52,547 bases of DNA from an uncultured Acidobacteriota bacterium. Its GTDB lineage: Bacteria; Acidobacteriota; Thermoanaerobaculia; UBA5066. Under the pieces are notes generated by a model. The model saw nothing but the letters and a program-made list of their open reading frames with translations. It ran no database searches and had not been told where the DNA came from. The number at the start of each line of letters is the position of its first letter. The stretch's first letter is position 1. The stretch spans positions 1-52,547 of the forward strand of contig CAIMWE010000051.1 of NCBI GenBank assembly GCA_903845115.1, read 5' to 3'. A program made the position numbers and the translations under genes. Shown here in pieces: positions 52,180 through 52,547 of the stretch.

Positions 52180-52413
52180 ATGGAGCACCGTTTCCTGCAT
52201 ACGTTCCGGCTGACCGTCGAGGGTCTCGCGGAGCCGATCGAGTTCAAGATGTTCCTCGAGGTCGACGACAGCGCCGAGGCCACCGACACGTTCGCGAAGT
52301 ACGTCGCCCGGCAGGAGGACGACTTCCTCCCGCTCGGGGAGACCGGAGCCGTCCGGGCCAACCGCGTCCTGCGGATCGACCACGTCCGGATGGAAGAAGG
52401 GCCGACGAACTGA
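52180..52413 (+). CDS. Small conserved-looking protein, unknown function
   Basis: 77 residues, no recognised family. The sequence alternates charged and hydrophobic residues (FRLTVEGLAEPIEFKMFLEV, then a helix AEATDTFAKYVARQE and an RVLRIDHVRME strand), suggesting a small alpha/beta domain. There is no signal or membrane segment. GAGGAGAG precedes the ATG at good spacing, which supports expression. It is divergent from the GT39-like gene and ends 57 bases before tRNA-Arg. Confidence 0.65.
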   Translation: MEHRFLHTFRLTVEGLAEPIEFKMFLEVDDSAEATDTFAKYVARQEDDFLPLGETGAVRANRVLRIDHVRMEEGPTN

Positions 52414-52442
52414 ATCGCGCCCCGGAACGGCCTCCCGTCCGT

Positions 52443-52448
52443 TAGAAT
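52443..52448 (+). promoter_or_regulatory. Candidate -10 box for tRNA-Arg
   Basis: TAGAAT differs from TATAAT at one position and lies 22 bases before the tRNA 5' end. No recognisable -35 is found 16-18 bases upstream, so this is a weak prediction. Confidence 0.35.
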
Positions 52449-52470
52449 CGGCGGCCGCTCGATGCCGAGA

Positions 52471-52547
52471 GGGCCCGTAGCTCAGGTGGATAGAGCAGCG
52501 GTTTCCTAAACCGCGTGTCGGGAGTTCGAGTCTCCCCGGGCCCACCA
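52471..52547 (+). tRNA. tRNA-Arg(CCT)
   Basis: A full cloverleaf of 77 nt: acceptor GGGCCCG/CGGGCCC, D-arm with AGCTCAGGTGGATAGAGC, anticodon stem GCGGT/ACCGC enclosing loop TTCCTAA (anticodon CCT at 52505-52507), T-arm with GGAGTTCGAGTCTCC, and an encoded ACCA end. It finishes exactly at the window edge, so any downstream gene or integrated element cannot be seen. Confidence 0.96.

Noticed and set aside
52414-52547. Integrated element at tRNA-Arg
   Set aside because: The window ends at the tRNA 3' end; no attachment repeat or integrase is visible within it.

Overview
The window is visibly GC-rich, densely packed and bacterial. Genes are usually separated by a few bases or overlap by ATGA, GTGA or TTGA, and GTG and TTG starts are frequent. 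Lipoproteins, a LolB-like gene, an ECF sigma/anti-sigma/CpxP-like set, a Kdo/LPS-kinase-like protein and two GT-C-type membrane proteins point to a diderm. With an acyl-CoA mutase and a full beta-oxidation operon, the picture fits a heterotrophic Acidobacteriota-like lineage. That assignment is inference; no rRNA is present. I see no insertion sequence, prophage or CRISPR array.

Layout. (1) 1-5.2 kb: a strongly folded noncoding stretch, uvrB, a small membrane protein and a class A penicillin-binding protein. (2) 5.2-13.6 kb, minus strand: TPR protein, LolB-like lipoprotein, ispE, tRNA-Gln(TTG), prs, rplY/ctc, pth, rpsF, rpsR, a DUF2232-like membrane protein and rplI. The lolB-ispE-tRNA-Gln-prs-rplY-pth order is the one known from proteobacteria. 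(3) 13.6-16.7 kb: a B12-type acyl-CoA mutase large subunit divergent from an HMG-CoA-lyase-like protein that lacks the family's catalytic cysteine. (4) 16.8-23.2 kb: a lysine/DAP operon asd-lysC-dapB-dapA-dapD-lysA, preceded by what looks like a classical ribosome-mediated attenuator: a Thr-rich leader peptide, an intrinsic terminator and mutually exclusive hairpins. (5) 23.2-30.9 kb: a nucleoside-salvage operon (nupC, purine nucleoside phosphorylase, cdd, an exported MTA/SAH-deaminase-like amidohydrolase, pyrimidine nucleoside phosphorylase) ending in two membrane/envelope genes. (6) 31-34 kb: a TPR membrane protein, an IscA-like protein without the usual cysteines, a peroxiredoxin fused to a histone-H1-like tail, and a divergent Tat-exported Fe-type superoxide dismutase. 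(7) 34.0-34.7 kb: a small protein/nucleotidyltransferase overlapping pair, with a probable CTG start missed by standard start rules. (8) 34.9-45.3 kb: pyruvate kinase of the K+-independent type, then a fatty-acid operon (TetR regulator, thiolase, FadB/J-like, acyl-CoA dehydrogenase, MBL hydrolase) with a palindrome over the regulator's own transcription start, and fadD. (9) 45.4-52.5 kb: an SDR, an orphan BMP-family lipoprotein, a methyltransferase, the sigma/anti-sigma/CpxP-like operon, an LPS-kinase-like protein, a GT39-like glycosyltransferase, a small unknown protein and tRNA-Arg(CCT).

The observations most worth follow-up are the Thr-leader attenuator, the F/Q substrate signature of the mutase beside the Cys-less lyase homologue, the peroxiredoxin-H1 fusion, and the operator/leaderless promoter of the fatty-acid regulator. 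No stretch longer than 300 bases is without a gene.
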